Positions 24,301 through 39,300 of a DNA stretch of 64,000 nt are shown here, in pieces. This DNA comes from Typhlomys cinereus. Lineage: Eukaryota; Chordata; Mammalia; Rodentia; Platacanthomyidae. The notes beneath the pieces are model-generated. The model made no database searches and had not been told where the DNA came from. It saw nothing but the letters and a program-made list of their open reading frames with translations. The position numbers were made by a program, and so were the translations under genes. Numbering within the stretch: position 1 is the first letter of the stretch; the number at the start of each line of letters is the position of its first letter. The stretch covers positions 1,330,685 through 1,394,684 of the forward strand of contig JALPQD010000403.1 in assembly GCA_023101885.1 (NCBI GenBank), written 5' to 3'.

Positions 24301-27300
24301 CAAGGGAATGGGTCACACTACAGGAAGGCTGGAAGAGGGGCACACTTTGCTTTCCAGATGGCAAGTCTGTCCAGCATGGCTGAAGAATGTCAACCTATTG
24401 AAGCAGCTCCATTTGCGCAGGGAATGGTGCCACCTCCCGTGGGCTAGTCTCCCTCCCACCAATTCCACAGTGTGCTGCAGGCTCGTTCAGGTTTACCTCC
24501 TCTACTAATCCTTCCAACTGTGCCTAGAGATTGAGCCTTCAGTTCAAGTTGACCCCTGTGTCTGTCACCACTAGATATTATGGTGCGTGTGGGGGGAGGG
24601 GAATGGAACTAGAGAAGGTAGAGAGGACCACATGGACAAAGTGATCTAGGTCTTTCTGAATGATTAGATGTGACTTTAGGGAATGAGAATGTGCGTCTAC
24701 TTTTCCATTGTCTGGAAGATGGCCTATCTTTGAAAAGAAACTCAGTGGTCTTGCCTCAGTTGATGGTTATTTCCTTTCTGATGAAAACATCAGAGACAGT
24801 CATAGGCCAGGAGAGTTCTTTGTCCAGTGGTTTCTACGTCTCCAAGGCTGACCCAGAAAAGTTGTATGTAGTGTTGTGTAGCACAGCTGAGCTCTGCTTA
24901 TTTTGTGAGAATGATTGATCTCAAGAATACCGCTGGGGAGAGACATGTGGATGTCATGAGCTCGAGTTGGGAGAAGACACTGGAATTTGTCTCTCTCTCT
25001 CTCTCTTCTCTTTCTCTCTGTCTCTGTCTTACTCTGCTTCTTTCTTTCTCTGTGTATGTGTAGTAGGGGTACTCAATTATTTCTGAAGAAGATAATAGAG
25101 ATCAGGGTCATCCTTACAAATACTTTTCCTTGGAAAAATAAGCAGCACCTTTTACTTTGCTAGAAATAGAATGTGAGAAGTTTTTCATGGTGTGAAGTTG
25201 ACGACAGTCTGTGTTCTTATGAACATGGAGTCACCAGACAAAGCTGTCCATACAGACTGGACTGAAACACGGATCTATTCAAACACAGTTGTCAATAAGA
25301 ACTGGGCTGGAAAGTGAAAGGGGTGATGACAAGGATGTATTGATTAGAGAGTAAAGCCCTGAAAAATCCCACTCATCTATTAGTCAATGATTTAATTCAA
25401 TCAATAATCATCCACTGCTTCTCTATCTTATAAATACTCATTAAATCCCAGATTGTGCTGTTGATCTGATTGTCCAGGGTCAGAGTTTGGATTACCACCT
25501 TAAGTAATACAGTTTTCCAATGGTCACATTTCATAGGAACTGAAGTGGGCTCCAGAACAGAGCCCACTCACCTTAGGATTTGCACTTCCAACTGTTTGAT
25601 TCTGTATGGTAATGCACAGCCCCTCTGACTACAGACTTGGTATATAAGCAAAGAGCAGACAAACAAGTAAAAGAAGCCTGCCTTGGGTCCCTGGCCACTT
25701 TATGGACACCTCTTACATAATCTGCATAAGGGATTTTTGGACACCACGCTGCATTGTGTATGTGAAGGAGCCAAATCCATTCATATTGACTTTTATACTA
25801 TACTTGCAGGCCCGCAAGTACATCATGGACTCTATGGGGGAAAAGTATGCAGAAGGTGTTATCCTGGACTTGGAGAAGACGTGGGAGGAATCTGATCCAC
25901 GGACACCACTCATCTGCCTCCTGTCAATGGGCTCAGACCCCACGGATTCCATCATCGCCTTGGGGAAGAGACTGAAGATAGAAACCCGTTTCGTGTCCAT
26001 GGGGCAGGGGCAGGAGGTCCACGCGCGGAAGCTGTTGCAACAGACCATGGCAAATGTAAGGACAAGGTCTAGCTCGCCTCTAAAGCACCTTCAGGTGATG
26101 CTGCAGACATTGTAGATGACAGTCACTTAAAGCATGCCATAGATGAAATATTGGGGAAATAATTTCATGATCCCCAAATTTGACTGAGTTGTTGTGCATA
26201 AAGAATCTTTTTAAACTACACCAGAGAATAATTTGTTCAAAACAGAAGGCTCATTATTTCCTAAGGCTCTTTTTAGAGTGCTCATATTCCCAGAGAAAGT
26301 TCTGTGTTCTAGAGAGTACATGCTTGGTTGCCAGTATTTCTAGAACTAAATGGGAACAAAAAAGATAGCAGGTGTCAGTCACGATTTGTAGGTCAACGTT
26401 CTTTCTACTGTTTCCTGTGTTTTTCCACAATTCTGCGTGTTGGCCACTGCATTCAGATCTTGCCTGTGTCGACCTCTAAAGGAATCAGGATCTTGTGGTT
26501 CATTAGAGAAGGCAGAGCACCTCTAATCCCAGGCTTAGATATTTTTTTATTTTCCCATTTTAACTCTGCTTCTAGAAATATCTTTTGCCACCTGGGTTTG
26601 AATATCTGTTGGCCCTAAAGGAGCAATTGAGGTTATAGCAAAGGATTCCCTGAATGCCAGGTTAGGATTCAGCTTTGTTGAGGTCGTTTTCCTTTTGGGG
26701 TGTGTATATGCGTGTGTGCGTGTGTGGTGTGTGCGTGCGTGTGTGTGTGTTCAAGAAGGCACTTGAGTGTGTGTGTTTGTGGAGGCCCAAGGATGACAGT
26801 CAAAGATCATCCTGGATTGCTCCGCCTCTTTACTGCTTTGCTCTGGGGTTTCCCAGGCTCTGCCTCCCAGGTCCAGAATTCCAGGCCACAGCCATGTCCC
26901 CCATGGATTTTCATTTACGTGGGACCTAAGTATCCAAAAGCAGGTCCTTTCACTTGTGAGGAAAAAGCTCTAACCACTGAACTATCTCCCCAGCTCCTGT
27001 TTGGAATGTTATCAGCATGTTCACATCTTCACTTTCTTTGTCCTTAGGAGTTGATGCCTCTTCAAAAAAATCCTTTCGTTACGGTTTTCATGAAAATTGG
27101 GGGAGGGAATTGAACTAAAGGGATGATTATGATTCATCATCTGCACATGGAAGTCTGTTATCTCTTTTTGTGTTTTATTCTAGTCATTGTTGTGACTGCT
27201 ACAAAGAGTTATTGCTGTAATTGGCCTGGCAGAGTTGTATGGGAGAAATGCATAGAACATTCTAGAAACCCCTAGTGTATTTCAGCTAGGCATTATTAAA

Positions 27301-30300
27301 CACATAGACTTAGCTCAGATGAATTTAAAGTGACTGGCTGGTTCTGTATTAAATTTTAATGAATTAATTTCTAAAGAAAGTTGTCACTAAAATCTCTGGC
27401 TGACACACCAAATAACCTACTTCCCCATTATTTTCTGCTGTTATTATTTAGGGAGGATGGGCACTCTTGCAGAACTGCCACCTGGGGCTTGACTTCCTGG
27501 ATGAGCTCATGGATGTGATCACAGAAACGGAGGCGGTGCACGAGGCCTTCCGCCTGTGGATGACCACCGAGGTCCACAAGCAGTTCCCCATCACGCTTCT
27601 TCAGATGGCCATTCGGTTCGCCAATGAGCCTCCCCAGGGTCTTCGGGCGGGACTGAAAAGAACATATGGGGGTGAGTGGAGGAATGCTTCTGGGTCTACA
27701 GTTGCTTTTGCATGTTAATTAATAAAACATAATGATTAATTCCTAAAGATGTCATTCAAAACCACATGAATGCATTCTACAGTTATTTAGCCTGATGGGG
27801 TACGATAGTTCTCTTTTTCCAGATGTGAATGTGCGCTGGTAGTGTCAGTGAACCAAGTTCCTGGATGTCTAACTTCTCTTTTCCCCAAGAACATTCTACT
27901 TAAGCCTGTGCTAGCCACCTGGATTTCTATGTGAAAACCAAAACAGACTTTTTTTTTTAACTTTGCTGCTTGATATATAAAATAGTACAGTAGCACAACC
28001 TCTTCCCGTTACGGCCACATGCAGAGCATCAGCTAGGTTAGAACTCCGAGTACAGTTGGGCGTGGCAGAGCATGCGGCAATCCCAGAACCCCGCAGGAGG
28101 GGCAGGAGGACTGTGACTGAGGACAGCCTGGGCTGACGGCAAGATTCTGTGTCAAAGAAACAGAAACTAAGATCACAAGGACACGTAGCAAATTGACCTT
28201 CCAGTCACAGCTGGGCTCCAGACAGTGCTTTGGTCTTTACCTTTCAGCTTTTACCTGTCAGGTCTGGGCTTCGTAGTCATGGAAAGAACCGGGAGCTTAG
28301 AGTTGGAAGCCTCGATTCTGTCCTTTCTCTCAACAACTGTCGAATTCACTTATTACTTACCATGAGAAGTCTGAATTCCTATTTAGAGACCAAAGTAGGT
28401 GCAATGCAGTCTATCCAGGAGGACTAGGATGAAGTGTGACTAAAACAGCATATAATGATAAAAATAATATAATCATTGAAATCTCTGGCTAACATGCAAA
28501 ATAACAAATTTCCCATTATTTTTGCTTTCATTATTTCAGGAGGGTGGGTATTTTTATAGAACTGGGACTTGACTTGTTTTCAAAATCTGCAGATACTTTT
28601 AAGGGATTTTACTTGTTAATAAGTCAAATACCTACCAATTTATAAGGAAATGTTGTGATAAAATAGAGGTAGAAGGATAATAGCAACAAAAAAATTAAGT
28701 GATAGTTTACAGTATGCTGTGTTAATATATGATAGCTGTCATCATACTTGGGGCTGTTATATACATTATTTTAATTACTGTTGAATTACAATATTAATTA
28801 CTATTGACTTAAAAGTATATGCTTCATCTTCAAATAGTAACAATAGAGTTATCATTAGTTCATATTAACAGTAGTGGTATTGGTTTCAATGGCTTTCCAT
28901 TTTCCTTCCATCTCATGCTATCCTCCTGGATTGGCAACAGCTTGGTACGTTAGGAAACCTCCCCACAACAGTCTTTTTGCAGGTTCTTCCAAGAGAAATG
29001 GTCTCTAAAGAACGAAACTCCAATTATAATTGTCACCTGAATGCGATAAACAACCATGCAAAAATAGCTGAGCTCAGTCTCCTGAATTTGCAGCAGTGGT
29101 TCCTTATGAGGGATGGAAAGTGCAGGTGTGCGAGAGAGGCTGAGTCTGTTCCTCTGCCCCACCACACAGGTGTGAGCCAGGACCTGCTAGACGTGAGTGT
29201 TGAAGCCCAGTGGAAGCCCATGCTGTACGCTGTGGCCTTTCTACACTCCACTGTGCAGGAGAGGCGCAAGTTTGGTCCCCTAGGGTGGAACATCCCCTAT
29301 GAGTTCAATCAAGCAGACTTCAACGCCACCGTGCAGTTCATCCAAAACCACCTGGATGATATGGACATCAAAAAGGTACTGTGGTGTTTGGTGCCTTTGA
29401 CTTTGGGGTGCATTGTGAGGAATAGCTACACTCGTGGGGTCATCTTTAAGTTACCATCACTTGAGTTGCAGCCACTTCTTAATTTAAGGGAAATCCTGGA
29501 AACTTCTTGGGTTATTATTTTCTGTCTCAAAGGCAAGTTTACATGCAAGGCAATCTTGAAAAGACTTGTGGGAGAGATGGAGTGTAGGTTGAATGGGGTC
29601 AAAAGTTTGACAAATAGTCTAGATTATATTAGGACTTTCCAAAAAGTAAACCTAAAATATTAATATTTTGAGTTATTATATACAATATTCACATATATGT
29701 ATATGAATAATAATATAGAGAGAAAGAGAGATAATAGAATACTGTGGCATGCCTTTGGAAGCTAGAGGATACCTTTTTAGACACTTTCAGAAGTCATTTC
29801 TCTCTCCCATCATATGGGCTCTGGGGATTGAACTCAGCTTACTAGATTTCCTTGAAGGCGCCTACACCTGCTAATCCATCTTGACAGTCTCTAAGATATT
29901 AATATTTAATTGTGAAAACATGAAAAGATCAAGAAAGTCTATTCCACATCATGAACATGAGCTTGGAGGAAATTTTCATGGTGGCTAATGAGGATGACTG
30001 AATTGAAGATACCAGGAACTATGAATACACGATGCTACTTGGCATGCACACTAGGGTTGAAATATTCTGGATTGCATAATTGTTCGATGAATGTCCCCAG
30101 GGGGTGTCCTGGACCACCGTCCGCTACATGATAGGCGAGATCCAGTATGGAGGCAGAGTCACCGACGACTATGATAAGAGGTTGCTGAATACATTCGCAA
30201 AGGTTTGGTTCAGTGAAAACATGTTCGGACCTGACTTCACCTTCTACCAAGGATACAATATTCCAAAGTGCAATACAGTGGATAACTATCTTCAGTACAT

Positions 30301-33300
30301 CCAGGTTTGTCAGCTGCAGAATTTTATGTGTAGAATGAATATTTACAACCTTGTGACCTTTCTCAGATTTATTACATTATTTGTGCTGTTTTTCGAAATG
30401 ATGATTTATTTTGTCACTTGATTGGCATGGTTATTCTTGTTCTGTTTTGTATTAATTCCTTCCTCATATTTATTCTTTTTGATTGCTTTGGTGAAGGATT
30501 TTCTTTGGGGAGACAACACATTGGGAAGATGTAGACTGGGGGAATCTGTGTAAGTACGTGGGTTCTCTTTGTCCATGAGACCTTAGCTACTTGAGTCGTA
30601 GGGCAAGGGAAGCTACTGGAATCCATTGTTCTCTTTTCAACCCTTGACATCCATTCTTTAAACCAGGCCCAAGGAGACTTAAGGCTCTGAAATCTGGGAA
30701 TCTGCTTTGTATGAGTTCTTCCTTTCTAACAGTGTTTCTTAATTTTGGCAACATTGGCATGTACGACTGGGCTGTTGTCTGTTGCAAGCTCTCCTGTGTA
30801 TTGTAAGGTGCCTGTGAGCACCCCAAATCTTTCCCCTCTAGACTTCAGAAACATCTCTCTGCCCAATTGTAAATCAAGAAGTGTTCTAGGCACAACCAAA
30901 CGATCCTTGTCCCTGCCTGAGAGTACCTCTTAAAAACAGGACTAAAGTTGCTTTTGACAGGACACTTGGGAATGTGTAAGGTGAGAAAATCTAACGTTCA
31001 TGGTATCTGTATTCTGTTTTTGCACCTTGAATGCATTAGATTATGATTTAGAGTCTGTTTGGCCTCTAGCTCAGATTTATCTCAGAGTAAACAAACTAAA
31101 ACATAGCACCCCCAAAGGGATACATTTATCAGTGTATTTATAGAGTTTTTTGATATATAAATGCAATGAGTTTATCATATATTATTACCTCTACATTTTT
31201 ATTAATTCAAATCAACAAATATATTTGTCTTACTGTCCTGTACATGTCTTTAAATCATTAGCGGTGAATAGAAAAAGTACCTGCAAAGAAATAAATTTAA
31301 GGGTGCTTGTACTTGTGTTTATAAATGTATCTCTCATTTCACAGGGAAGCCGACGTGGTAGCTTGCGAGAAGATATTATGTGAAAGGAAAAACAATAAGA
31401 GAAAAGAAAGTGTGACTGAGACAGTAAAGTTAAGGAAAAGGACATCCACACAGAAATACATGTTAAATTTGAAGTAGATCTTCTTTTCCAGGGGTGCGGA
31501 AGTTCTCGGAGCCGGGCCTGTGTCTTGTTCTCTATCCCTTCATTTCTCTGTGGTGCTCGCTCAGCCTTTCTCTTTTCTTGGCTTCCATCTCTGCCCCGGA
31601 ACAGTAAGACTTCACCTACGCTGGCGTTTGGGCCAGGCATGCTGTAATTCTCATTTCCTAGTGATTGCACAAACACAATAACCATTAATAATTCAATACT
31701 TCTTTAGGATGATTTAAGTTGTACTACCAGAAAACAACTCTCTCTTTATCTCACATATTATACAACATCAAAGCATCTCTGAAGAGATAATCTTTTTATA
31801 ATCCATACCTAAGTGAAGCACAAGTCTAATATTTCTGAATGTTATTTTTCTTTAGACAGCCTCTATTTTTTTTTTTTTTAGTGTTGGAGAAATCACTGAG
31901 GTTTGTATCCTGACACAACTAGAACATATGTAAAATGCTTATCCTAGAACAAGGACCTTTATGTCCAAAGATGTTGTAATGTAGTTGGTGGACATGTTGA
32001 CAGCACCTGCTTTTTGGATGTTTTTTTAGGGTTTGCCTGCCTATGACAGTCCCGAAGTGTTTGGGCTGCATCCCAATGCTGACATCACCTACCAGAGCAA
32101 GCTAGCCAAGGACGTGCTGGACACCATCCTGGGCATCCAACCCAAGGACAGCTCTGGGGGAGGGGACGAGACGCGGGAGGCCACGGTGGCCCTGCTGGCT
32201 GACGACATGCTGGAGAAGCTGCCCGCAGACTTTAGCCCCTTTGAAGTGAGTGCGAGGGCTGGATGAGACGTCAGTCTTGCGTGGGGTCGGTGGGGGTGAG
32301 GGGATGAGGAAAAAGGAAACAGGACAACAAAAAAGAAAAGCTTTCTGAGGAAGGTTCACCGTTAGACAAGACATCTCACTCAGGGCAGACTGCTGCATCC
32401 GGGAGCTCACCGCAGTGAGCTTTTCCTTCCCAGACCTGCGTAGTAACCGACATACCAACATGCCCCCGTAAACTACCTAGGAACTCAAGAAAGGTAGGAA
32501 TACACACTGGAAACCTTTGGGAAACGCCCATATGGCCTGAAGAGAGGTAACTTAATATGCCACAGAGGCCTGAACCCCACAAGAGAAGACAGGCCAGGGT
32601 GAATCCTAGGGTCCATAAAGCAGATGGGAGGGTGAGAGGAAGTGGGAGGGATTGATGGGGGCAAGGGAGGGGGTGTTGAGGGTGATAGAGGAAGGCAGGG
32701 ATGTATTCTCAGTATGCTTGTAAAAGTAGAAAAAAGAAAAACCTTTCTGAAGGAATAACAACAACAACAAACAGAAACAAGATTCTTTTTTTCTCCCACA
32801 TTTAATTTTTTTCCTAAGCATACACGCTCAATAGGTACCCCATCCTCTCCCTCTCCTGTTGTCCCCATTGCACTCTCCCTCCTTCCCCCTTCCTTTCACG
32901 CCCTGCCTCCCTGTCCCTCTCCTAATGCTTCCTCCTTCTTCTCTCCCATCCCCTGGAGCATCCGTTTATGTGGGCGCAGAACTTCCCTCTGAGTCTCCAC
33001 CCTAGTGAGGGTTCAAGACTCAGCGGCATAGACCTGAGGCTCCTTCTTGGGCTCCCCATTAGCATGGGAACTCTATTGTGACTGTTTAGTCCCTTGCCTG
33101 TAAAGATCCTACTGCCTTCTCCCCTGTCATGCTAGACGTTGGGGGGTCATTGACTTGTCAGCCATTGTGCAGGTCTGACAAAATCCATTCCTGGCTGCTG
33201 CAGCCCTGACTTGTGTGGAGTATCTTGCATATCGTTAGTCCTCCCCATCTTTAGGCTCTTACAATCTTGCCGTACCTTCTTCCGCAAGGTTCTGCAAGCT

Positions 33301-36300
33301 TTAGTATGGGGAGAGATTTGGCTGGTCTGGTTCTAGGTGGTTAATGTAGGGTCTTTGGTGTTCTGAAGTATGGTTTGTTGTTGTTTTCAGTTTTGCTTTT
33401 CCTGCACTGCCCTTGGCTGCATTCCAATTGGTATCAAAGGCCACCTCCTAATCAAAGATAAAAGGCTGTTTAAATGAAGATCTTAAAATAAGAGGAAACT
33501 CTAAGCTAGATGGAAGAATAGGAGTAGGACACAGCAGTGGGGGTGGGGGAGTTAGTATCCCATTTACTAGAGGGTTACCGTCTATCTGCCAGTCCTTATA
33601 CCCTCCCTGATGGATGAGATCAAACCTGTTCAATCCCAAGTGACTAGGAAGGGAAGTGAGAATGAGCTGCACCAGATGTCTTGCTACTTATGTGCAATAT
33701 ATGACTGGGGCTATTTTTTCTACTGAAGTGTGATCCCCTATCTCCTTTCTTTTGAAGTCCTCGTTTTCCTTCCCTCTTGTTTATAATCCTTGTGATTACA
33801 GTGGGTATTACAGAGATTTACCTTTGATATGTCATTAAGTGGGTTTGTAACTAGGGTATTAGAGAGTACACACAGCATCGAACTTTCTATGTCTGAGATA
33901 CTTCACTCAATATAATTGTTTTCTAATTCCATCCATTTCCCAGCAAATTTCGTTAATTCATCACTTTTGATGGTTGAATAGTATTCCATTGTATATATGT
34001 ACCACATTTTTGTTATTTATTTCGTTATTTATTCAACTGTTGGGCATTTGGGTTGATTCCATGACTTTGCCATTGTAAATAGTGCTGCAATGAACATGGT
34101 TGTACTCGTGTCACTGCAGTGAATTGCTGCATTATGGGGGATTATTTCTAGTAGTGGTATAGCAGGGTCATATGGCATATGTCCAGGGTGGTTGTATGAG
34201 CCTGCATTCCCACCAGCAATGTATGAGAGTTCCCTTCTTTCCACATCTTCTCCAGCATTTGGCATTGTTTGTATTGTGGATTTTCACTATCCTGGGATGA
34301 GATGATATTTCAGGGTAGTTTTGATTAGGACGATGATTATTAATGAAATAAACAGTCAAGAAACTTGATAATATTAAAATTTATTGCTAAGTGGTGTTTT
34401 TTTTCTGATGGATTAGTATTGATCTCTCTCACTGTGTGTGTTGTGTGCACACTTTCAGATGAACACATGTGTATGCTTGTCCATGTGCAAGTTCAGGCAC
34501 ATTGCTACATTGTGCCTATGGAGATGTGGGCATAGTCTCAGATGTCAGCTATAGCCTTTCTCCCTTGTCTGTAACCGTGTCTTTGTTGATCTGCAAGTCA
34601 GGCTACTTGGTGAAGATTTCCAGGTTCTCCCGCCTTTACTTTCCATTTGCTTTACGTACCCAGGTGGGGGCAGGAGGGGATGAGGATGTGCATCTGTGTG
34701 GCTGAGTGTGGCTTGATTATGTGGGGGTCTCTGGCTGCAAATTCAGGTCACCAGGTTTTGCTCAGCAAGCACATTTACCCACTGATCTATCTTTCTAACT
34801 GTTGAAATGCTTTCTAGAGTCTTCCCTTGAGATACTTCACACTACCATTTACTTGTTCAAATGAAAGTGATGTATTCGAGGCATGAAGGTTATCATATGT
34901 TCATGCCCCCTCTTGTGTGTGTGCGTGTATAAATAGATCATCTCACACCTTAAAATGCAGCCCTTCTAAATTTCAAGGAGTTTACATTTCCTATCAGCGT
35001 GTATCTCCTTCAGTTAAATAGCTTTGAAAATTGATTTTATGCAAAAAGTAGCTTCCAAGTAGATTTATAACAATGAAGATTAATATTTCATGCACTTTAA
35101 TACATTTTGTGGGAAAAATTTTCCTGATACAATTGAAAAACCTTTGATGGTATCAAAAACCATTGGCTTTCTTTCTCTAAAGTCCACGGATGTGCGTCTG
35201 CATGTTGTCTTTTCCCGTTTGGTTCTCAAAAGGACCCTGCAGCATTTCGTGTCTTCAGCAGCCTATTGTGTCCTATTCCACAGTCTCATTTGGCTCCTGA
35301 AGCCGCAGACTGAGCTCGAGGACCTATTGTCGAAGGAATCATTTTCCTGGGGAAGTTCTGATCATTTGCTTGGTAAAAAATCAATGCCGTTAGCAGCTTT
35401 CATAAGCTGTCTTCATTATGGGGCTGGGAGAGAAGGTCATTGACATTTACGGGAGGTTGAAATATTTATGAAGCCATTAAAATACCTAAAAATAGAATAA
35501 TTATGTCATAAGACATAGTAGCTAGGTTTAGTGGAGGCTCTGTCCTTGTGCGAATTTGTTAGTACCACCTTAGGATAAAGCAGTTCAGCCCAGTACAAAA
35601 TCTGCCATATGGGAGACTTTGATAAAAGCGTATAGGCTGGACGTAAATAAATGGTTAGGATAGATGGGTGATGGTGCTTATGGGACAAAATCAGAAACTG
35701 ATGTCTAGTAATTACTTGAGTCAGTCAGCAGGATGGTGTATGCACATACACGTGTGCCCGTGTGGACTCACACATGAGTTTGAAAGAGATCCTGTGGGCA
35801 GGAACATGAGTATTTCCAGGAAGCTTGTTGATATATTCTTGTGACTAGGTAGTTTTCATTGTTTCTTTGTATTCATAGGTCCATGAAAATTGAGGCTGGC
35901 CTTATGTCTCTCTCTTTTTTGTTGTTGTTATTTTGCTTCTGCTACTGATAAAACCAAGTGCTTATTGTTTATGGGATTGTAAACATTAGGGTCTGTTAGA
36001 AGCCCCGGACATCCAATGCCATAAAACCACAGTAAACTATCTAATTCTCAGTGCACACTTTGAATGTCTCCGTGGCAGGTGAAGGACAGGCTGCAGAAGA
36101 TGGGACCGTTCCAACCAATGAACATCTTCCTTAGGCAGGAGATTGACAGGATGCAGAGAGTCCTCAGCCTGGTCCGCAGCACCCTGACGGAGCTGAAGCT
36201 TGCTATCGATGGCACCATCATCATGAGTGAAAACCTGAGAGATGCTCTGGATTGCATGTTTGATGCCAGAATCCCTGCTCGCTGGAAAAAAGTAGGTGTG

Positions 36301-39300
36301 GTCCGGTTCTCACTCTGCTGAATTGCTCTCGGTCACAAGGAGCAGCTGCGATGTCCGATGGCGAGCACCCCAAAACAATCTCAACCGGGTTCTTTTGCTT
36401 AGTGACTTGTACTCTCAGAGCTGCGGATACGCCCATGGCTTCCCTGTGTATCATTGTTCTTCTGGCCAAACTGCACACGCGACTTCACTCAAGATTTTCA
36501 TTGCATTTACCTCATGTTATTGATGACAACTTAAGGTTTGGACAGATTAACTAACTCTCCTAGTCACACTTCTGAGAAGCAAACAAGTCAGAATTTCAGT
36601 GTTAGCCTTCAAAGCCTGTGGATCTAGTTTTGTAGAAGGAGATGTGCCTAGAGATATGGGAATAGTAAAAATTATGTCAGGAAGGAAAATGAATTCTATG
36701 TGTCTGTAAATTCAGTGTGTAGTGAGCCTACATCAAAGTAATAGGCTGATAAATTCAGTGGCGTGATTACTATCTGTTGGCAAATGTACTTGTTAGTCTT
36801 CTCTGTTGCTGTGAGAGGACCCTCAAAGTCAAGCAACTTAAAGGGAGAAAGGGAGATTTATTCAGCTTACAGGTCCAGAAGGCAGATAACTCCTTCATGG
36901 CAGAAAAGGCAAGACTGGCGGCAGAGCTGGAGGAAGCTTGTGTCACTGCAGGCATCTTGGAGGCGCAGAGCTGCTACAAGCTCAAGAGCAGTCTCCCTAA
37001 ATCCGACCCCCCCCTCCCCCGTGACTGCCTTCCTCCAACAAGGCTCCACTTCCTAGAGGTGCCATGAGTTTCCCAAACACATGAGCCTGTGAGGACGACT
37101 CACTTTCAAACCATGACAGCAAACATGTTCAGGAGAGATGTCGTTTCAAGGAATACGTTTCCACTTGGAAAAGTAAAATGCGTTCCTGGGTGTCACTGTA
37201 AGTGAGAAAATGAAAGTATCTCAGGACCCAACATTTGAGAGGATGGAGCCCAATGACATTTTTCTCTTTGTGCTCTGTGCAGGAGAAGTGGGTTCACGTG
37301 TGTTTGCGTGTGCATAGTATGTATGCTTGCAGATTTCATGGTATGTTAGTGAAATTTCTAAGGTTCATTATGGTTGAGAAAAAGGCATAAGGATAAAGTA
37401 GGGGGTGTCGCCACTTTCTTTCCAGTGTTTTCTGAGGATTCGTGAATCTTCTATCAGACCCTCTTTCCATCTGACCCCAGTCCCACCTCCCCAGCACATG
37501 TCCAGTGCGTAGTGACTAGATGGCTCTCTCGCTCAATGTTGGTGGTGCCAACATTTCCCTTCCCCACCATCTCATAGCATACGTGCTCTACCACACTGAC
37601 AGAATGAGAAAACAACTGAGGGTGAGGCAGGTATTAGCACGGGATGGGAATTGACCTCTGAGACCTCCAGTTTTGCATGGACAGTGCAACCAGTGTGCAT
37701 AGGTGGGCTTCTCCTCCAGGTGGGCTTGCCTTTGGAGAGTGGGTCTGGGAAAAGAAAACCCAGGGTCCCTGCCAGACACTGCAGCTTGAAGGAGACCCAG
37801 TGTTTCCTGGAGTTCACTAAGGCAAAGGACCAGCGACTGTGTGACTCGAAAGACAGAACTGTCTCTCCTCACAGTTCTGAGGGCTCCGTGTCCAAGATAA
37901 ACGTATTAGAAGGGTATGCTCTCTTCTAGTGAACTCCCTTCTTTGCCTCATCTGACCTTCTACTGGTACCAAATTCTCCTTTGTGTTCATATCGTCCTCT
38001 CTTGGTGTGTCTGTCTGTGTGCTCAGAATTTCCATTTTATAAGGACATTGGTCACAATGGGCTTGCACTAGAAACTAATTATAAATGAACTCTGTGAAAG
38101 TTGTATTTCCAAGTACGATCCCATTCTTCGGTGTTTAGAGTTTGGCCCGTAACACATCTATTTGATGAGTGTAATTCTTACCTCAGTTCAACTGAGGTGG
38201 GGTGTAGCTACTCATGTAGAATCTTCTGGATGTGACAGGGCTGCTACACCCACCAACTGGCTGTAACTGTGTTTACTTCTACAAGGACTGTACAAAATTT
38301 GGCCTGTCCACATTTCCTCATGTCAAGGGAAGACCTTATGGGACATCTCACCTTCCCAAGGGGCTAGGGAGGACCAGTGACATCTGTAGAAAGGGCTTTC
38401 TTCATTGATGCGCCAACTGACACCTTCTCTAGGCTTCAGCAGGTTCTCAGGCGCACACCAGTGCAGGCAACTCCACTGAAACTCACTGAGCCACACAACA
38501 AACGATATGAAAGCAGGAGGGAGACCTGGATGAAGGTTTTCAGTGAAAGGAGGAGCGAGGATGGGATCAGAGGATGTGGGATGGAAATGACGTAAATTCA
38601 TCCCATTCACCCGTGGAACTGTAAAAGCTCGATTTAAAAATATCGAAATTAACATAGCATATGTTCCAAGATGACCATTACATTTATTCATACTGAAAAC
38701 ATGGCATTTGCAGCAAAATGTTTTGACCTCTGGCCTGAGACATACCGGTTGGCAGCCTAGCCAGCTAGGAGGGACCGGTGCTGTTGTGACAGTTACAGAC
38801 GGCATCCGTGCCCATGGTCACACCGGAAGTTGTGCAAATGAAACCAGGAGGAAGGTTCCAAGACAGTGACTGGAACAGTGTTGAAGGATCTGGGCGTCTC
38901 TTCTGCGAGGTAGTTACCTCAAAAACATAAAGCACCATGGAGTTCCAGAACTATTGTGCCAATCGTGGGGAGAGGGAGAGGAGAGGAAAGAGAAATAGAG
39001 GGAATGGCGGATTTTATACCCTCAGGTTTGGTGGGTGGGCAGAGGGGGCAGGGTCTGGAGGTGATTCCCACGACCTTGCCAGGAAGTGTGGCCAAGTCTT
39101 GGACCCTGACCGTGCATGCCTGGCACAGGCAGCCAGCAAGCAGAAGCTCTGCCCTGAAAGTGGGGGGACCAAGGAGTGAGATTCCTATTGCCCTCCTGTT
39201 CCTTAATGAGAGGAAATGGAAACATTCCAAAGGAATAAGGAGGAATGCTGCTGTTGTTTACTTCATTGGAAATAAGTAGCCAAAAGCTTCTCTCATGTAT

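Noticed and set aside
31230..31685. 151-codon minus-strand frame in intron 9
   Set aside because: No recognisable domain, composition like intron, and no splice or polyadenylation context.
38323..38805. 160-codon minus-strand frame in intron 11
   Set aside because: The + strand text of this stretch looks like an unassigned rodent repeat; the frame has no motif.
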